From Thiohalocapsa sp. PB-PSB1 (GTDB taxonomy: Bacteria; Pseudomonadota; Gammaproteobacteria; Chromatiales; Chromatiaceae), in contig CP050890.1 in assembly GCA_016745215.1 (NCBI GenBank), forward strand, positions 124,001 to 188,000: a stretch of 64,000 nt of DNA. Direction: 5' to 3'. Both the position numbers and the translations under genes were made by a program. A model generated the notes under the pieces. The model did not search any database. It was given only the letters and a program-made list of their open reading frames with translations, and was not told where the DNA came from. Below, piece by piece: positions 37,087-45,995 of the stretch; positions within the stretch are counted from its first letter, which is position 1, and each line of letters starts with the position of its first letter.

Positions 37087-37219
37087 GGCCTTGTTCATAA
37101 GCTCGGCCAAGACTTAGGTTTAGCCTCGAACGCTCCAGTATTTTAACTTTAAAAACAACGTTTTACGGAAAAGCTCAACGCACCGGCTCGTCAGTTGGTT
37201 CGGAGTTATGAACAGGGCC
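37087..37219. mobile_element. MITE B, 133 bp, opposite orientation to MITE A
   Basis: The ends are GGCCTTGTTCATAAGCTCGG and, inverted, GGCCCTGTTCATAACTCCG. It is flanked by TCGAATAT at 37079-37086 and 37220-37227. Aligned to the reverse complement of MITE A it is about 85 percent identical by eye with one insertion of roughly 12 bp. Confidence 0.92.
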
Positions 37220-37678
37220 TCGAATATCAACAACAACTTGGTCTGCGCTTACCTACTTCAACAAGGCTTCATTTCCCGGCTCCAATGACGATTCTTTTTT
37301 TAATTCGCTAATAACCGTATGTTGACTGATCCCGAGCACCCGCGCCGTGTCTCTGACTCCGCTTCCATTGACGCTCATATCAATGGTTTTTCTTTACCTC
37401 TGGCAAGGACCCGTTGTAGGAATAGTCGAGAATCGACGTCTTCTTACTACAGGCTTTATTCTGACAGAGATAATGCTGTTTACCGTTCTCCGTTTTTCCG
37501 CGTTTCACGACTTGATCGCTTTACACAGTGAGGGCAAAGAATCGGTATTAAAACCACAGCTGACTCCTTCAAGTAATTTGGCTGGAAATTATTCCTAAAT
37601 TTTATACAATATTCAGCTTTAAAGCACGATCCTCGGCAGTCAAGTGACGATTCGACGGCAAGCGGCCCATCGTGATTG

Positions 37679-37763
37679 AACTACGAAAAACGCAAAAAGC
37701 GCGAGTGATCGATAGGCATACAAACCACCGATCTCTTTCGCGCGTTTCACGTGTTTCGTAGTT
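37679..37763. repeat. palindrome AACTACGAAA...TTTCGTAGTT
   Basis: An imperfect hairpin of about 85 bp has arms AACTACGAAAAACGC and GTGTTTCGTAGTT plus inner GCGCGA/TCGCGCG. It lies between the IS1 remnant and the end of mch and could serve as the terminator region of the mch operon, though it lacks a U-tract. Confidence 0.6.
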
Positions 37764-37806
37764 ATTTCCGTCCGCGGCAACGTCCAGGTTGTTGCCGAAC
37801 CGCCCC

Positions 37807-38865
37807 TCAGCGCCGCGGCATCAATACGGTGTAGTCGAAGTCGAGCAATACCGCGGGGTCATAGGCTCCGCCAGCGGAATCTTTGTAAGGAAAATCGGCA
37901 CAGGAACGGTCCTTGGTCGCGACCGTGCGCAGGCGCAATGCGCCAAGATCGGTGCGACCGGGAATTTCCTGGCGCTCCTGCACCTGTGTCCAGGCATAAA
38001 CGGTATCGCCGGCAAAGCAGGGGCTGACATGCCGACCGGCGTTGATGGCCGCGATGCTCTGGGCGTTGGCCAAGCCGTTGAAAGACAGGGCGCGTGCTAG
38101 GCTGATGATATAGCCGCCATAGATGATGCGGCGACCGAATCGACCATCTTTCTCGACATGCTGGTTAAAATGGACGCGCGCCGTGTTCTGGAACATGCGC
38201 GCCGCGATCATATGATCGGACTCCTCGATCGTGATCCCGTCCACATGGTCGATGCGCTCGCCTGGTCCATAGTCGTCCCAAAGATACGGACTTCCCGCGC
38301 GCTGGCAATCGTACTGGGAAACATCGACCTGGTAGGGCACGATCAAGTCTTCGGCCCCGACCGCTTCCGGCAAGGAGGGCACCACCGTTTCCGGCGCCGG
38401 GGCATCGGTGTTTCGCTTGCGCACCATCACCCAGCGCACGTAGTCGAGCACCATCTCGCCGTTTTGATTAACGCCGGTGGAGTGTACGTAGACGACCCCA
38501 GTGCGCCCATCCTTGTTCTGGCGCAATCCGATCACCGACGAATCGGTCGTTACCGTGTCTCCGGGATACAGCGGCACGCCAAAGCGACCATTGGCATAGC
38601 CAAGGTTGGCGATGGCATTCAGCGAGACATCGGCGACGGTCTTGCCGAACACCATGTGGAAGGCCAGCAGGCTATCCACCGGTGCCCGCGGCAGGCCCAT
38701 CTGGCGCGCGAACGGATCCGATGAGTTCATGGCGAAACGCGTGCCGAACAATGCGACATACAGCGCCACCTCGCCTTCGGTCAGGGTGCGCGGTGTCGCA
38801 TGCGCAATGCGTTGTCCAACGCTGAAATCCTCGAAAAAATTCCCCGGCTCTGTTTTGTTACTCAT
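37807..38865 (-). CDS. mch: mesaconyl-C1-CoA hydratase (beta-methylmalyl-CoA dehydratase)
   Basis: From MSNKTEPGNFFEDFSVGQRI the protein has 352 residues, the usual length. It is a double hot-dog MaoC-type hydratase and interconverts beta-methylmalyl-CoA and mesaconyl-C1-CoA. Family blocks include HATPRTLTEGEVALYVALFG near 20, NLGYANGRFGVPLYPGDTV near 95, VRWVMVRKRN near 145, and in the second half WDDYGPGERIDHVDGITIEE and GRRIIYGGYIISLARALSFN. The resemblance to Chloroflexus Mch, recalled from memory, is strong along the whole length. An in-frame ATG 13 codons upstream would overlap the mcl stop. The gene lies 16 bp after mcl and is the last of the operon. Confidence 0.92.
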   Translation of the reverse strand: MSNKTEPGNFFEDFSVGQRIAHATPRTLTEGEVALYVALFGTRFAMNSSDPFARQMGLPRAPVDSLLAFHMVFGKTVADVSLNAIANLGYANGRFGVPLYPGDTVTTDSSVIGLRQNKDGRTGVVYVHSTGVNQNGEMVLDYVRWVMVRKRNTDAPAPETVVPSLPEAVGAEDLIVPYQVDVSQYDCQRAGSPYLWDDYGPGERIDHVDGITIEESDHMIAARMFQNTARVHFNQHVEKDGRFGRRIIYGGYIISLARALSFNGLANAQSIAAINAGRHVSPCFAGDTVYAWTQVQERQEIPGRTDLGALRLRTVATKDRSCADFPYKDSAGGAYDPAVLLDFDYTVLMPRR

Positions 38866-38881
38866 TGTCTGTGACACCAGA

Positions 38882-39928
38882 TCAGAGGCCATAGGCAGCC
38901 GCACGTTCGGGATCCTTGCGCGCCACCAGTTGCGCCAGGTCGACCATCACCTTGGCCTGCTTCCAGGTGGCATCGTCCTGCATCTTGCCATCGATCATCG
39001 CCACACCGCTGCCGTCGGGCATTGCCTCCAGGATGCGCTTGGCGAACAGTACCTCCTTGACCTCGGGACTGAATACGCGCAACGCGATCGGGATCTGGTT
39101 CGGTGCCAGCGACCAGGCGCCGGTGCATCCCATCAGGAATGCGTTGCGGAACTGCGCCTCGCAGCCAGCCTCGTCTTTGATGTCGCCAAAGGGTCCGTAA
39201 AACGCACGCAATCCGTGCGCCACGCAGGCATCGACCATGCGCGCGAGCGTGTAGTGCCACAGATCCTGCTGCACAAAGGCGCGCTGGTCGCCCTCCGCCT
39301 CGGACGGATCGGCCAGCACACCATAGCGCGGATGTCCGCCTCCGACGCGGGTGGTTTTCATGCCGCGCGATGCGGCCAAATCCGCCGGACCCAGGCTCAT
39401 GCCATGCATGCGCGGACTGGCTGCCGCGATCTGCTCGACATTCATCACGCCTTGGGCTGTCTCCAGCAATGCATGAATCAGGATCGGTTTTTGCACCCCG
39501 TGGCGTGCTTCCAATAACGCCAGGTATTGATCGACAAAGTGAATATCCCAGGGGCCTTCGACCTTCGGTATCATCACCACGTCGAGCCGGTTGCCGGCTT
39601 CACGGACGATCTGTTCGATGTCGTCCAGCACCCATGGACTGTTTAGGCAGTTCACACGCACCCAGATTGCCGTGTCTCCGGGCTCCAATGCGTTTACTCC
39701 CTCGATAAAACCGGCGCGCGCCGCTTCCTTGGCGTCGATCGGAATCGCATCCTCCAAATTGCCGCAAAGTACATCGACCTTGCGCGCGGTGTCCGGCAGA
39801 CGGGCGCGGATCTTTTCCAGGTGCGGCGGGAAGAAATGCACCACTCGCTCAGCACGTAACGGCAACTCGCGCATCGGCATCGGCGCACCAATAGCCATGG
39901 GTTTGTAAAAATTCAGGGGCAGCTTCAT
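38882..39928 (-). CDS. mcl: malyl-CoA / beta-methylmalyl-CoA / citramalyl-CoA lyase
   Basis: The 348-residue protein is a CitE-like TIM barrel lyase. The magnesium and CoA-ester site is visible in HALLETAQGVMNVEQIA (Glu156) and GMSLGPADLAASRGM (Asp183), and the conserved NLEDAIP lies near 57. In the bi-cycle this one enzyme cleaves malyl-CoA, condenses glyoxylate with propionyl-CoA, and cleaves citramalyl-CoA. A GGAGG about nine bases before 39928 fixes the start; the longer frame to 39943 has no such site. The proteobacterial ethylmalonyl-CoA pathway has a related lyase, but the mct, meh and smt neighbours indicate the trifunctional bi-cycle type. Confidence 0.92.
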   Translation of the reverse strand: MKLPLNFYKPMAIGAPMPMRELPLRAERVVHFFPPHLEKIRARLPDTARKVDVLCGNLEDAIPIDAKEAARAGFIEGVNALEPGDTAIWVRVNCLNSPWVLDDIEQIVREAGNRLDVVMIPKVEGPWDIHFVDQYLALLEARHGVQKPILIHALLETAQGVMNVEQIAAASPRMHGMSLGPADLAASRGMKTTRVGGGHPRYGVLADPSEAEGDQRAFVQQDLWHYTLARMVDACVAHGLRAFYGPFGDIKDEAGCEAQFRNAFLMGCTGAWSLAPNQIPIALRVFSPEVKEVLFAKRILEAMPDGSGVAMIDGKMQDDATWKQAKVMVDLAQLVARKDPERAAAYGL

Positions 39929-40045
39929 ATCGTCGACCTCCAACGGGAAAGGGGTGATTTTGACGAGTCAGCCCAACTGCTTAGGGTGCTGGCTCAGCAC
40001 ATCGGCCCAGGATGAAAACTTGGTGGTAAAAGTCAGGATAATGAA

Positions 40046-41269
40046 TCAGGTTGACGGGCCAGCGATGATGCCGCTGTCGTGCAACTTGCCGACCTCGGCT
40101 TCCGGCAGTCCGAGTAGGTCGAGCAGGATTTCGTCGGTATGCTCGCCCAACCGTGGCGCGGGCTTCGCAGGCAGGCGTCCAGCTCGACTGAAAGCCAATG
40201 TCGACGCCGGTGCGATGTAGGTACCGATCCCAGGTTGCTCGACGTTCTGGAACATCGGATTGTCTGTCGACAGATCCGCGTCCTCGGCCATTGCCTCGCG
40301 CACGCTGCGATAGGGTCCCCAGGTGACGCGGTGTTCGTCGAACAGAGCGCGCACTTCGGCCAGGGTTCGCTCGGCAAACCAGGGCTCGAGCAGTGCGGCG
40401 ATTTCCTCGCGCGCCCGGAAGCGATTGCCTTCTTCACGCAGATCGAGTTGGAGTCGCTCGCCGAGGGCCTTGATCGAATCGCTCAAGTCGGTCGCCTTGA
40501 CCAGGCATTTCCATTGTAGTCCGGTGAGCCCGATGACCATCGCGCGAGCACCGTCGCGGGTCTCGAAATCGCGCCCGAACGCGCCATACAGATAATTGCC
40601 ATAGCGCGGTCGGTCGACATCGTTAATGGCCACTTCGGCCAGCATGCCCAAATGGCCAAGCATTGCCGAGGCGACATCTTTCAATGCCAGGGTTACGAGT
40701 TGACCCTCGCCACTGCGATCGCGATGCCGCAGCGCGGCTAGCATTGCTAGCGCCAGCTGGTGGCCAGCGATGCCGTCCCAGGCGGGAAAGACATGATTGG
40801 TAGGCTCTTGGCGATCACTCGGGCCAGTCAGTTCCGGAAAGCCAATCTGCGGATTCACCGTATAGTCGACCTCCGAACCGCCGTCGCGCCGACCGATCAG
40901 ATTGACCATGATGAGGTCGGCCCGGTGCTGTACGAGCCGATCATAGGCCAGCCAGCCACGCGCCGGGAAGTTGGTGCTGAACAGCCCCGCCTCGGCGCCC
41001 GGTGCGCAGATCAGTTCCGTTAATATTTCCTGGCCCCGTGGCTCTCGAATATCAACGGCAATGGAACGCTTGCCCTTGTTCAGCCCAGCCCAGAACAGAC
41101 TGTGTTTGCCATCATTGGTCACCGGCCAGCGCCGGTGATCCAACCCGCCACCGATGGGGTCGAATCGGATCACGTCAGCGCCCAACTGCGCCAGTGTCAT
41201 ACCGCCCAACGGGGCTGCGACAAAGGCCGAGCCCTCGATAACGCGTATCCCATCTAGAATCCCGTCCAT
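40046..41269 (-). CDS. mct: mesaconyl-CoA C1-C4 CoA transferase
   Basis: The 407-residue family III CoA transferase has an N-terminal Rossmann part (LDGIRVIEGSAFVAAPLGGMTLAQLGADVIRFDP) and the catalytic Asp at about 198 in TLALKDVASAMLGHLGM. Mct moves CoA within the mesaconate molecule from C1 to C4. The motif GGGLDHRRWPVTNDGKHSLFW replaces the usual phosphate-type loop of ordinary family III enzymes, as in Chloroflexus Mct (from memory). Its ATG shares its last base pair with the smtB stop (ATGA-type 1-bp overlap), so translation is probably coupled. A 117-bp gap follows before mcl. Confidence 0.88.
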   Translation of the reverse strand: MDGILDGIRVIEGSAFVAAPLGGMTLAQLGADVIRFDPIGGGLDHRRWPVTNDGKHSLFWAGLNKGKRSIAVDIREPRGQEILTELICAPGAEAGLFSTNFPARGWLAYDRLVQHRADLIMVNLIGRRDGGSEVDYTVNPQIGFPELTGPSDRQEPTNHVFPAWDGIAGHQLALAMLAALRHRDRSGEGQLVTLALKDVASAMLGHLGMLAEVAINDVDRPRYGNYLYGAFGRDFETRDGARAMVIGLTGLQWKCLVKATDLSDSIKALGERLQLDLREEGNRFRAREEIAALLEPWFAERTLAEVRALFDEHRVTWGPYRSVREAMAEDADLSTDNPMFQNVEQPGIGTYIAPASTLAFSRAGRLPAKPAPRLGEHTDEILLDLLGLPEAEVGKLHDSGIIAGPST

Positions 41270-42507
41270 TAGATCACCTTGCTCGCGCGCAATTCTGCCA
41301 AGCGATCGGCATCCAGGCCAAGTACCTCTTGCAAGACCTCCTCGGTGTGCTCGCCCAACTTCGGCCCAAGGCTGCGAATGCTACCCGGCGTTTCCGACAA
41401 TCTCGGCACCGGCGCCGGCGCGACGATGACCTCGTTGATGTCCTCCGCGTCGATCGAGACCAGATTGCGCCGCGAATGCACCTGCCGATCGCCGAAGATG
41501 TCGGCAATGTTGTTCAGCGGTCCGGCCGGCGTACCGGTTTCCTCGCAGCGTCTGAGGATCTCCGCACGATCCAGCGAGACGCACCAATCGCGCACGATCT
41601 CGTTGACTTCTACGGCTCGGGCCAAGCGCGTCGCCTGCACGCCATAGTTTTCCGGCAATGCCAGCTCAGGCTGGTGCATTGCATCTGCCAGGCGAGCAAA
41701 CAATTGGTCGGTGGCGCAGGAAATGGCTACCCATTTGCCGTCGTGAGTGGAAAAATGGCCGTGCGGGCAGGCAAAATCGTTTTGCTGCGAGCCGGTCCGC
41801 TCGCGGACCGTCCGGTGCTGGCTATAGGCCGAGGACAGCTCCTCGGTGCAGCGAAATACCGATTCGTACAGGGCCGCGTCGATATATTGACCTTCGCCGG
41901 TGAGGTCGCGGTGACGCAACGCGATCAAAACACCGATACAGCCGTACAGGCCGGTCATGTAGTCGGCAAGCGTGGTCGACCCCGGGGTCATCGGTGTGCC
42001 GCGCGGCATGCCGGTCAGATGCGCCAAACCGCCCACCGCGTGCGCGATCCGCGCAAAACCGGGGCGATCGCGGTACGGACCTGTCTGACCGTAGCCGGTG
42101 ATACGCAGCATCACCAGACCCGGATTGATTTCATGCAATACGTCCCAGCCCAGACCCCATTTCTCCAGGGTGCCGGTACGGAAGTTCTCGCACAAAACAT
42201 CGGCCTGTGCGACCAGATCCTTGAACAGCTGTGCGCCCTCGGCGGCACGTAGATCGAGCGTAATGGAGCGTTTGTTGCGTGACTCGCTGAGCCAGGTCAA
42301 GGTGTCGCCACGCGAGGTTGGAGTGCCGAATTTGCGCAAAGTATCGCCGCCCTTGGGCTGCTCGATTTTGATCACGTCGGCACCGAACTCACCCATCACC
42401 GTGGCGCAGAATGGCGCCGCGACGACCGTGGCCACGTCCAGCACGCGCACGCCCGCGAGTGGCCCAAAAGATGCTGTGGTTGTTGCAGATTGCGGAGTTT
42501 CAGTCAT
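41269..42507 (-). CDS. smtB: succinyl-CoA:malate CoA transferase, SmtB-like subunit
   Basis: The 412-residue family III CoA transferase has VRVLDVATVVAAPFCATVMGEFGADVIKIEQP at the start, the ENFRTGTLEKWGLGWDVL block near 107, and a catalytic Asp210 in GEGQYIDAALYESVFR. With SmtA it transfers CoA from succinyl-CoA to (S)-malate. Which of the two paralogues is A and which is B is assigned from the conserved gene order relative to mct and meh, not from a specific residue. It lies 17 bp after smtA and abuts mct. Confidence 0.85.
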   Translation of the reverse strand: MTETPQSATTTASFGPLAGVRVLDVATVVAAPFCATVMGEFGADVIKIEQPKGGDTLRKFGTPTSRGDTLTWLSESRNKRSITLDLRAAEGAQLFKDLVAQADVLCENFRTGTLEKWGLGWDVLHEINPGLVMLRITGYGQTGPYRDRPGFARIAHAVGGLAHLTGMPRGTPMTPGSTTLADYMTGLYGCIGVLIALRHRDLTGEGQYIDAALYESVFRCTEELSSAYSQHRTVRERTGSQQNDFACPHGHFSTHDGKWVAISCATDQLFARLADAMHQPELALPENYGVQATRLARAVEVNEIVRDWCVSLDRAEILRRCEETGTPAGPLNNIADIFGDRQVHSRRNLVSIDAEDINEVIVAPAPVPRLSETPGSIRSLGPKLGEHTEEVLQEVLGLDADRLAELRASKVI

Positions 42508-42524
42508 GGTCTTCTCGCTGCCGG

Positions 42525-43802
42525 TCAGATGATTTGCTTCTTGCGCAATTGCTCGATCTCTTCGCTTGCCATCCCGAGCAATGTGCCCAGTACATCCTGG
42601 TTGGCATTACCGAGTTTCGGCCCAAGTCCGCTGATGCGGCCCGGGGTTTTTGACAGCGTTGGCACGACACCGGGCACAACGACCTCGCCGTAATCATCCT
42701 CGTTGAAACGGACCAGATTGCCGCGGGCAATAAAGTGCGGATCTTCGAAAATGTCAGCAATGCTGTTGACATTGCCCACCGGCACTTCCTCGGATAGACA
42801 GCTTTGCAGCACTTCGGTCCGCGGCATCGAACCGACCCAATCGATCACGTGCTGATTGACGATCTCGCGCGCGGCAAGCCTCTTGGATTGTTGTCCATAC
42901 AAATCTTTAGAAGCCAAATCGGGACGCCCCATGGCCACTGACAGGCGTTCGAACATCTTGTCCGTGGTACAGGCGATCGCGACCCACTTGTTGTCCTGAG
43001 TGCGGAAATGTCCGTGCGGAACCGCGATAAAGCTGCCGGCACCTTCACGTTCGCGGATCTTGCCATACAGTGCATAGGCCGGTGCGATCTCCTCCAGCAC
43101 CCGGAGTATGGCCTCGTAGGTGCCGACATCGACGAGCTGACCGTTGCCGGTCTGATCTTTGTGGCGCAGTGCGATCAGTACGCCGATGGCGCCAAACAGA
43201 CTGGCAATGTAGTCTCCCATGGGCACTGTTCCCGGCAGCACCGGGGTCTCGCCGGGGAAACCAGCCAGGTAGTTGAGGCCACCAAACGCCTGTGCGATAT
43301 GGCCTGACCCAGATCGACGCCGATAGGGGCCGGTTTGACCGTAGCCCGATACACGCAGCATCACGATGGATGGATTCATCGCATGGACCTCGGGCCAGCC
43401 AAGCCCCCAGGACTCCGCCGTTCCAGGTCGGAAGTTCTCCACCAGCACATCCGACTTGCCGATCAGGCGTTTGAAAATCTCCAGCCCTTGCGGTGTCAGC
43501 AGATTCAATGTGATCGACTTGCGGTTGCGCGCCTCGTTGAGCCAGTTGAGCGTGGTTTCAGGATCGCGGGAGGCCGTGCCGAAGCGACGCAGCGGATCGC
43601 CGCCGTTCGGATGTTCGACCTTGATGACCTCAGCGCCGAACTCGCCCATGATGGATGCGGCATAAGGGCCGGCCAGGAAGTTGCCGACGTCGATCACCCG
43701 CAATCCGGCTAACGGCAATGCTGTTTGATCTTCGGATGTGCTCGCGCCATCGACACCCGATTGTTCGGACATCGATTCCGACGCACTCGCAGAATGCACC
43801 AT
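42525..43802 (-). CDS. smtA: succinyl-CoA:malate CoA transferase, SmtA-like subunit
   Basis: The 425-residue paralogue of smtB is the first gene of the operon. It has a 30-residue polar N-terminal extension, then LAGLRVIDVGNFLAGPYAASIMGEFGAEVIKVEHP and the catalytic Asp225 in GNGQLVDVGTYEAILR. Both paralogues keep the active-site Asp. The two proteins are similar throughout and probably arose by duplication. The start at 43802 is supported by GAGGAG just upstream (on the reverse strand); an internal Met at residue 11 is an alternative. Confidence 0.85.
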   Translation of the reverse strand: MVHSASASESMSEQSGVDGASTSEDQTALPLAGLRVIDVGNFLAGPYAASIMGEFGAEVIKVEHPNGGDPLRRFGTASRDPETTLNWLNEARNRKSITLNLLTPQGLEIFKRLIGKSDVLVENFRPGTAESWGLGWPEVHAMNPSIVMLRVSGYGQTGPYRRRSGSGHIAQAFGGLNYLAGFPGETPVLPGTVPMGDYIASLFGAIGVLIALRHKDQTGNGQLVDVGTYEAILRVLEEIAPAYALYGKIREREGAGSFIAVPHGHFRTQDNKWVAIACTTDKMFERLSVAMGRPDLASKDLYGQQSKRLAAREIVNQHVIDWVGSMPRTEVLQSCLSEEVPVGNVNSIADIFEDPHFIARGNLVRFNEDDYGEVVVPGVVPTLSKTPGRISGLGPKLGNANQDVLGTLLGMASEEIEQLRKKQII

Positions 43803-44034
43803 ACTTGCTCCTCCTCGTTTACTGGGAAATACCTTGCGCCTTATTTAATTTGGCGCTTTGGCCTGTGTATATTAGCCTACCGCGGTTGCGGATGCTTATG
43901 CTAGTATCTTATCCGCAGCTAGGCGAGCGAAATAATAACCCGAGATGCGCAAGCATGCGAACCACCAAAATAAGAACTTGCAGCCAAGCCCTAAAACTCA
44001 AACCCACCTCAAAACCGATGAGAGCGAGATCCCG
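43803..44034. promoter_or_regulatory. divergent intergenic region of the bi-cycle genes
   Basis: This 232-bp AT-richer stretch between smtA and meh must hold both promoters. A TGTATATTAG segment near 43865 is a plausible -10-like element for meh, but no clear -35 or operator was found. No regulator gene lies next to the block. Confidence 0.35.
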
Positions 44035-44898
44035 GTGAATGCCGAAAGCGACGATTTCAGTGCTTGGATCGGTCGGACAGAGCGCGTCGACGATCCCTTA
44101 TGCCCGACCCAGGCGCGCGCTGCGGCCGCGCTGTTCGACGATGACAGCACCGACCTGAGCGAAAGCGCACCTTTGCCACCGCTATGGCACTGGTTCTACT
44201 TTCTGCCACGCGCGCCCCAGTCGATGCTCGACACCGACGGGCACCCACAGCGCGGCGGCTTCCTGCCGCCAATTCCGTATCCGCGGCGCATGTTCGCCGG
44301 CTCAAAGCTGCGCTTTCACCAGCCGCTACTGCTCGGACGCCCGGCCGAGCGCCATGCGACCATTGCCGGCGTCAGTCTCAAGAGTGGACGTACCGGCCCG
44401 CTTGCCTTCGTCACGGTCGCCATTCGCTTTGAGCAGGACGGCGTACTTTGTATCGAAGAAGAGCAGCAGATCGTTTATCGCGAGCCCGGCGCCAAGGTTC
44501 CGCCACCGGATAAGGTGGATTGGCCGGCTTTGCCGCCGGATGCCCAAGCGCGCCTGGTGACGCCGGACCCACGCATGCTGTTTCGCTTTTCCGCGCTGAC
44601 CTTCAATGCACATCGAATCCACTATGATCGCGACTACGCCGCCCGTGAGGAGGGCTATCCCGGGCTGGTGGTACATGGCCCGCTGACCGCAATGCTACTG
44701 ATGCATGCCGCGCGGGCAGCGGTGTCGCAGCCGGTGGTCGGATTCAGCTTTCGCGGCCAAGCGCCGCTATTCGATCTAGCGCCGTTCCGGCTGGTGATCA
44801 CGCCGTCTGGGAACGAATTGCAATTGGAGGCGCAGCGCAGCGATGGCCAGGTGGCACTTGCGGCCCGCGCGGAATTTGACGCTCAGGTGGCTGGTTAG
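44035..44898 (+). CDS. meh: mesaconyl-C4-CoA hydratase
   Basis: The protein belongs to the FAS1-type/HTD2-like hot-dog dehydratases. It shows WHWFYFLPRAPQSMLDTDGHP near 58, PIPYPRRMFAGSKLRFHQPL near 82, and the second hot-dog signature FRFSALTFNAHRIHYDRDYA with its catalytic-type His/Asp, then GYPGLVVHGPLTAMLL. Meh hydrates mesaconyl-C4-CoA to citramalyl-CoA. The GTG at 44035 gives 287 residues, near the family length; an ATG at 43945 would add a 30-residue Asn/Lys/Thr-rich extension of unlikely type. The gene is divergent from the rest of the block, whereas the order mch-mcl-mct-smtB-smtA-meh is otherwise that of Chloroflexus as I recall it. Confidence 0.85.
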   Translation: MNAESDDFSAWIGRTERVDDPLCPTQARAAAALFDDDSTDLSESAPLPPLWHWFYFLPRAPQSMLDTDGHPQRGGFLPPIPYPRRMFAGSKLRFHQPLLLGRPAERHATIAGVSLKSGRTGPLAFVTVAIRFEQDGVLCIEEEQQIVYREPGAKVPPPDKVDWPALPPDAQARLVTPDPRMLFRFSALTFNAHRIHYDRDYAAREEGYPGLVVHGPLTAMLLMHAARAAVSQPVVGFSFRGQAPLFDLAPFRLVITPSGNELQLEAQRSDGQVALAARAEFDAQVAG

Positions 44899-45212
44899 GG
44901 GTGCAAACCGCCGAGCGCGCGCCTGGAAGATAAGGATTTCAGGGCTGCGCCATGACCAGATGCTGACCAGATACTGAACAAACGGGCTCTATCCCGCCAA
45001 GAGAGACGAGCAGTTGAGGTGCAGGGAATACCCGTGGAGCCCACAATGCAGAGCATGAACGACAGCACCAATGAATCAACTGCCAAGAGATCCTCGCGAA
45101 GGGTGCTGCCTGCTGTGAATGTAATTTGATGAGGTCGGACGCCGATTTCATCGATCTTGCTGTGCAGGCCAGCTCACCCACGGCCCCTGGGTCATCCTGC
45201 ATGGCTGATCTG

Positions 45213-45320
45213 ATGAATATTCCCCGCAGAGACGCAGAATAGCAGAGGGGCCAAGGCGAATATACCTTCTTCTCTGCGTGCTCGGCATCTCTGCGGTGAA
45301 TCAAACTTACATGCTGGGCA
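45213..45320. repeat. dispersed ACCGCAGAGACGCAG palindrome
   Basis: CCCGCAGAGACGCAGAATAG opens the left arm and CTTCTCTGCGTGCTCGGCAT then CTCTGCGGTGAATCAAAC close the right arm. The remainder of 44899-45212 shows no gene. Confidence 0.8.
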
Positions 45321-45418
45321 AATCCATTGCCATTTTACCAACGTCGCATCCAAACAGGGCCTCTTGGCTGAGGCTCTGTAAATAAAATCAATTTATTGCG
45401 ATGGTGCGAGATCTTGGT

Positions 45419-45788
45419 CTGAAGTTCCTGGACGCACGTAACACTTTTCTCGAGTAAATCGAATTTGTGCAAAAATCCAATTTACGTGCCTACATTTTGA
45501 CGGCGGGAATTTTGATATTTACTAACGATTACAAGTGGTTAGATACGTAATTGGTAACTACTCAATAAGTGAAGGTGGCTTTATGTATCAATGGCTTGCG
45601 GCCACAAATACCCGCCACGGAACAGTCATCGAATGCTTTAGGTGACCAGGAATCAATGATTTAGGCGTCGCATTGGGCTTGCAAGGCGCTACGGGGCGAT
45701 TTTTCGCACCCTTAAGCCTTTGTTTTCATGGGTGCCCCGACTTATTGAGAAGCTACCGAAATTGGACCGATTCCAGCGGGAACTTCAG
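45419..45788. repeat. AT-rich element with CTGAAGTTCC inverted ends, copy 1
   Basis: CTGAAGTTCC at 45419-45428 is inverted as GGAACTTCAG at 45779-45788. The interior shares GCAAAAATCC, AATTTACGTGCCTACATTTT and GACGGCG with the element at 57606-57838. Similarity continues past the right end (ACACA...GATTTAAAAT), so the true end may be near 45815. No coding capacity is seen. Confidence 0.65.
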
Positions 45789-45995
45789 ATTAATCGCAAC
45801 ACATTGATTTAAAATGATCATTTTGGATCAGCATGCCAGAGTCATTTTGTGAAGATCTACAGATCAGAACCTGAGCCAGCTACCCTTTTGATTCCGCCAT
45901 GTAAAGATCTTCCGGTGAGGCGATTGCCGGAGAGAAATAGCCTGAGATGTCGCGGGGAACAAGACGACACCACGCAGCGCGCTAACCTTAGCATC

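Larger units (their letters stand above)
36540..37557 (-). pseudogene. dead IS1-family transposase carrying two MITEs
   Basis: On the reverse strand, conceptual translation with frameshifts gives PILCPHC (zinc finger of InsA), then ILDYSYNGSLPEVKK, then IDMSVNGSGVRDTARVLGIS and QHTVISELKKESSLEPGNEA, followed by ADQVVVDIR. Across MITE B it continues RRVTDDTELHEMWSYIGKKA, then ELKDLLEPFGIRQFYTDD and LRTRIKRLTR. Across MITE A it ends KTICFFKLEKMHDIVIGLFI. These are the InsA and InsB parts of an IS1-type transposase. It is broken by several frameshifts and stops besides the two insertions. Confidence 0.85.

Noticed and set aside
41329..42252. 307-codon plus-strand frame opposite smtB
   Set aside because: Shadow of a well-supported CoA transferase gene with its catalytic Asp.
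37807..44898. Ethylmalonyl-CoA pathway cluster
   Set aside because: Mch- and Mcl-like enzymes also occur there, but the three family III CoA transferases and the Meh-type hydratase have no role in that pathway, and no crotonyl-CoA carboxylase/reductase or ethylmalonyl-CoA mutase is present.
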